From: CAZQSL01 sp964595945 | GTDB lineage: Bacteria > UBP15 > UBA6099 > JAJRTR01 | Direction of reading: 5' to 3' | Length of the DNA: 15,326 nt | Assembly (NCBI GenBank): GCA_964595945.1 | Contig: CAZQSL010000092.1 | Location: 1-15,326 of the forward strand | In this document: positions 14,828 through 15,326 of the stretch, piece by piece | Layout: every line of letters starts with the position of its first letter | Numbering within the stretch: position 1 is the stretch's first letter | Notes under the pieces: model-generated | What the model saw: the letters and a program-made list of their open reading frames with translations, nothing else | Told to the model about the DNA's origin: nothing | The model's database searches: none | Made by a program: the position numbers and the translations under genes

Positions 14828-14966
14828 GGGGGCCAAAAAATCAACGCAACTGAGGAATTATGAGTATGAATGAAATAGTATCACATTTCTGGAAGCGATG
14901 AAAAGGTGAAAATGGGATATGATTTCAGCAATTGAATGAGTAAACAAGTTGAGAAATGGATGATAC
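14828..14966. repeat. Dispersed non-coding repeat, copy 2
   Basis: Same orientation and order of blocks as 206-339, beginning at the GGGGGCCAAAAAA run and passing through AACTGAGGAATTATGA, AAAAGG, ATGGGATAT, TTCAGCAA and GAATGAGTAAACAAG to GATGATAC. It lies about 70 bases after the methyltransferase stop codon. GAGGAATTATG resembles a ribosome site plus start codon, but the frame closes after 13 codons and is not shared with the other copy. Confidence 0.7.
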
Positions 14967-15140
14967 ATTTCGATTGCGGATGAGAAAGAGAATCGCCCGC
15001 AATATGAAACTGGACCTTGAAAAACGAACCTGATATCACCAGGAACTCAGATTCGGAGATACAGCTTGAGATTGCTGAAAACACGATCATTTCACGATAT
15101 ATGTGGGGAGGAAAAGAATAATCGGCGAGAGAACAAGGCA

Positions 15141-15287
15141 AGATTCTTCGCTTCGTTCAGAATGACACCATAAAAAGCAAGCAAAAAGAATGAACCCCGA
15201 ATTCTATTGCAGAATCCGGGATGAATGCAGTCTGACAAAATCCACGCGCACTTTGAACTGATTCGCAAAAATGCCTGTCATTCTGAG
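15141..15287. repeat. Inverted TGTCATTCTGAG-type repeat pair
   Basis: AGATTCTTCGCTTCGTTCAG followed by AATGACA (15141-15167) and TGTCATTCTGAG (15276-15287) face each other. Their terminal 12 bases match at 11 positions after reverse complementation, with about 108 bases between. As far as I recall, the sequence type (TGTCATTCTGAGC near GAAGCGAAGAATCT) recurs in many bacterial genomes as a dispersed intergenic repeat. A ten-base imperfect stem (15196-15205 with 15211-15220) lies inside. Confidence 0.55.
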
Positions 15288-15326
15288 CCCTGAATATTCA
15301 TGGAACTAAAGGAAAGTGCCACAACA

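Larger units (their letters stand above)
14761..15326. other. Non-coding, repeat-rich tail
   Basis: No gene is supported in these 566 bases. They contain the second copy of the dispersed repeat (14828-14966), a small hairpin (15196-15220) and an inverted pair of TCATTCTGA-type motifs (15141-15167 and 15276-15287). A short stop-bounded stretch reading LKNEPDITRNSDSEIQ and onward ends in TAA near 15120. It could be the tail of a decayed gene, but I cannot assign it. Confidence 0.6.

Noticed and set aside
14881..15141. 86-codon minus-strand open frame in the tail
   Set aside because: It runs through the dispersed repeat, and the other repeat copy does not keep the same frame or protein.
1..15326. 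CRISPR array, riboswitch, rRNA or plasmid/phage origin
   Set aside because: I saw no regularly spaced short repeats, no recognised riboswitch core and no rRNA sequence. There were no iteron clusters or phage structural genes on either strand.

Overview
Mixed bacterial window, probably from a Gram-negative lineage. The Gram-negative reading rests on an RND efflux pump subunit, a putative lipoprotein and a secreted disulfide-rich protein. I cannot name the genus. The tRNA gene does not encode its CCA end, and neighbouring genes differ strongly in base composition, so some blocks may have arrived or been reoriented at different times.

Layout. Positions 11-169 hold a compact, self-contained tRNA-Ser(UGA) unit on the minus strand, with its own promoter and terminator. 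Positions 206-339 hold one copy of a dispersed non-coding repeat; the second copy lies at 14828-14966. Positions 340 to about 1795 are a transposon graveyard of three broken transposase genes from three families: ISAzo13-like (+), IS66-like (-) and IS630-like (-). From 1885 to 9479 there is a run of plus-strand genes: a putative lipoprotein of unknown function, a multi-pass GT-C-like membrane protein of the 6-pyruvoyl-tetrahydropterin-synthase-related type, a GT39/ArnT-like membrane glycosyltransferase, and a cytosolic GH38 alpha-mannosidase with its own good promoter. Positions 9480-9931 are non-coding and contain two long perfect hairpins plus the promoter region of the next gene. From 9932 to 14760 there is an orphan RND efflux transporter (TTG start, no adjacent periplasmic adaptor or outer-membrane channel gene), a small cysteine-rich secreted protein with formylglycine-generating-enzyme-like motifs, and a class I SAM-dependent methyltransferase. 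The last 560 bases are non-coding and repeat-rich.

How the genes may work together. The two GT-C-like proteins are 27 bases apart and are probably co-transcribed, perhaps with the lipoprotein gene ahead of them. GT-C enzymes transfer sugars from polyprenyl-phosphate carriers on the outer face of the inner membrane, so this block probably builds or decorates an envelope glycan or glycoprotein. The adjacent GH38 enzyme would process alpha-mannosides in the cytoplasm. Joining these into one glycan assembly and turnover system is inference. The RND, secreted-protein and methyltransferase genes look like separate units.
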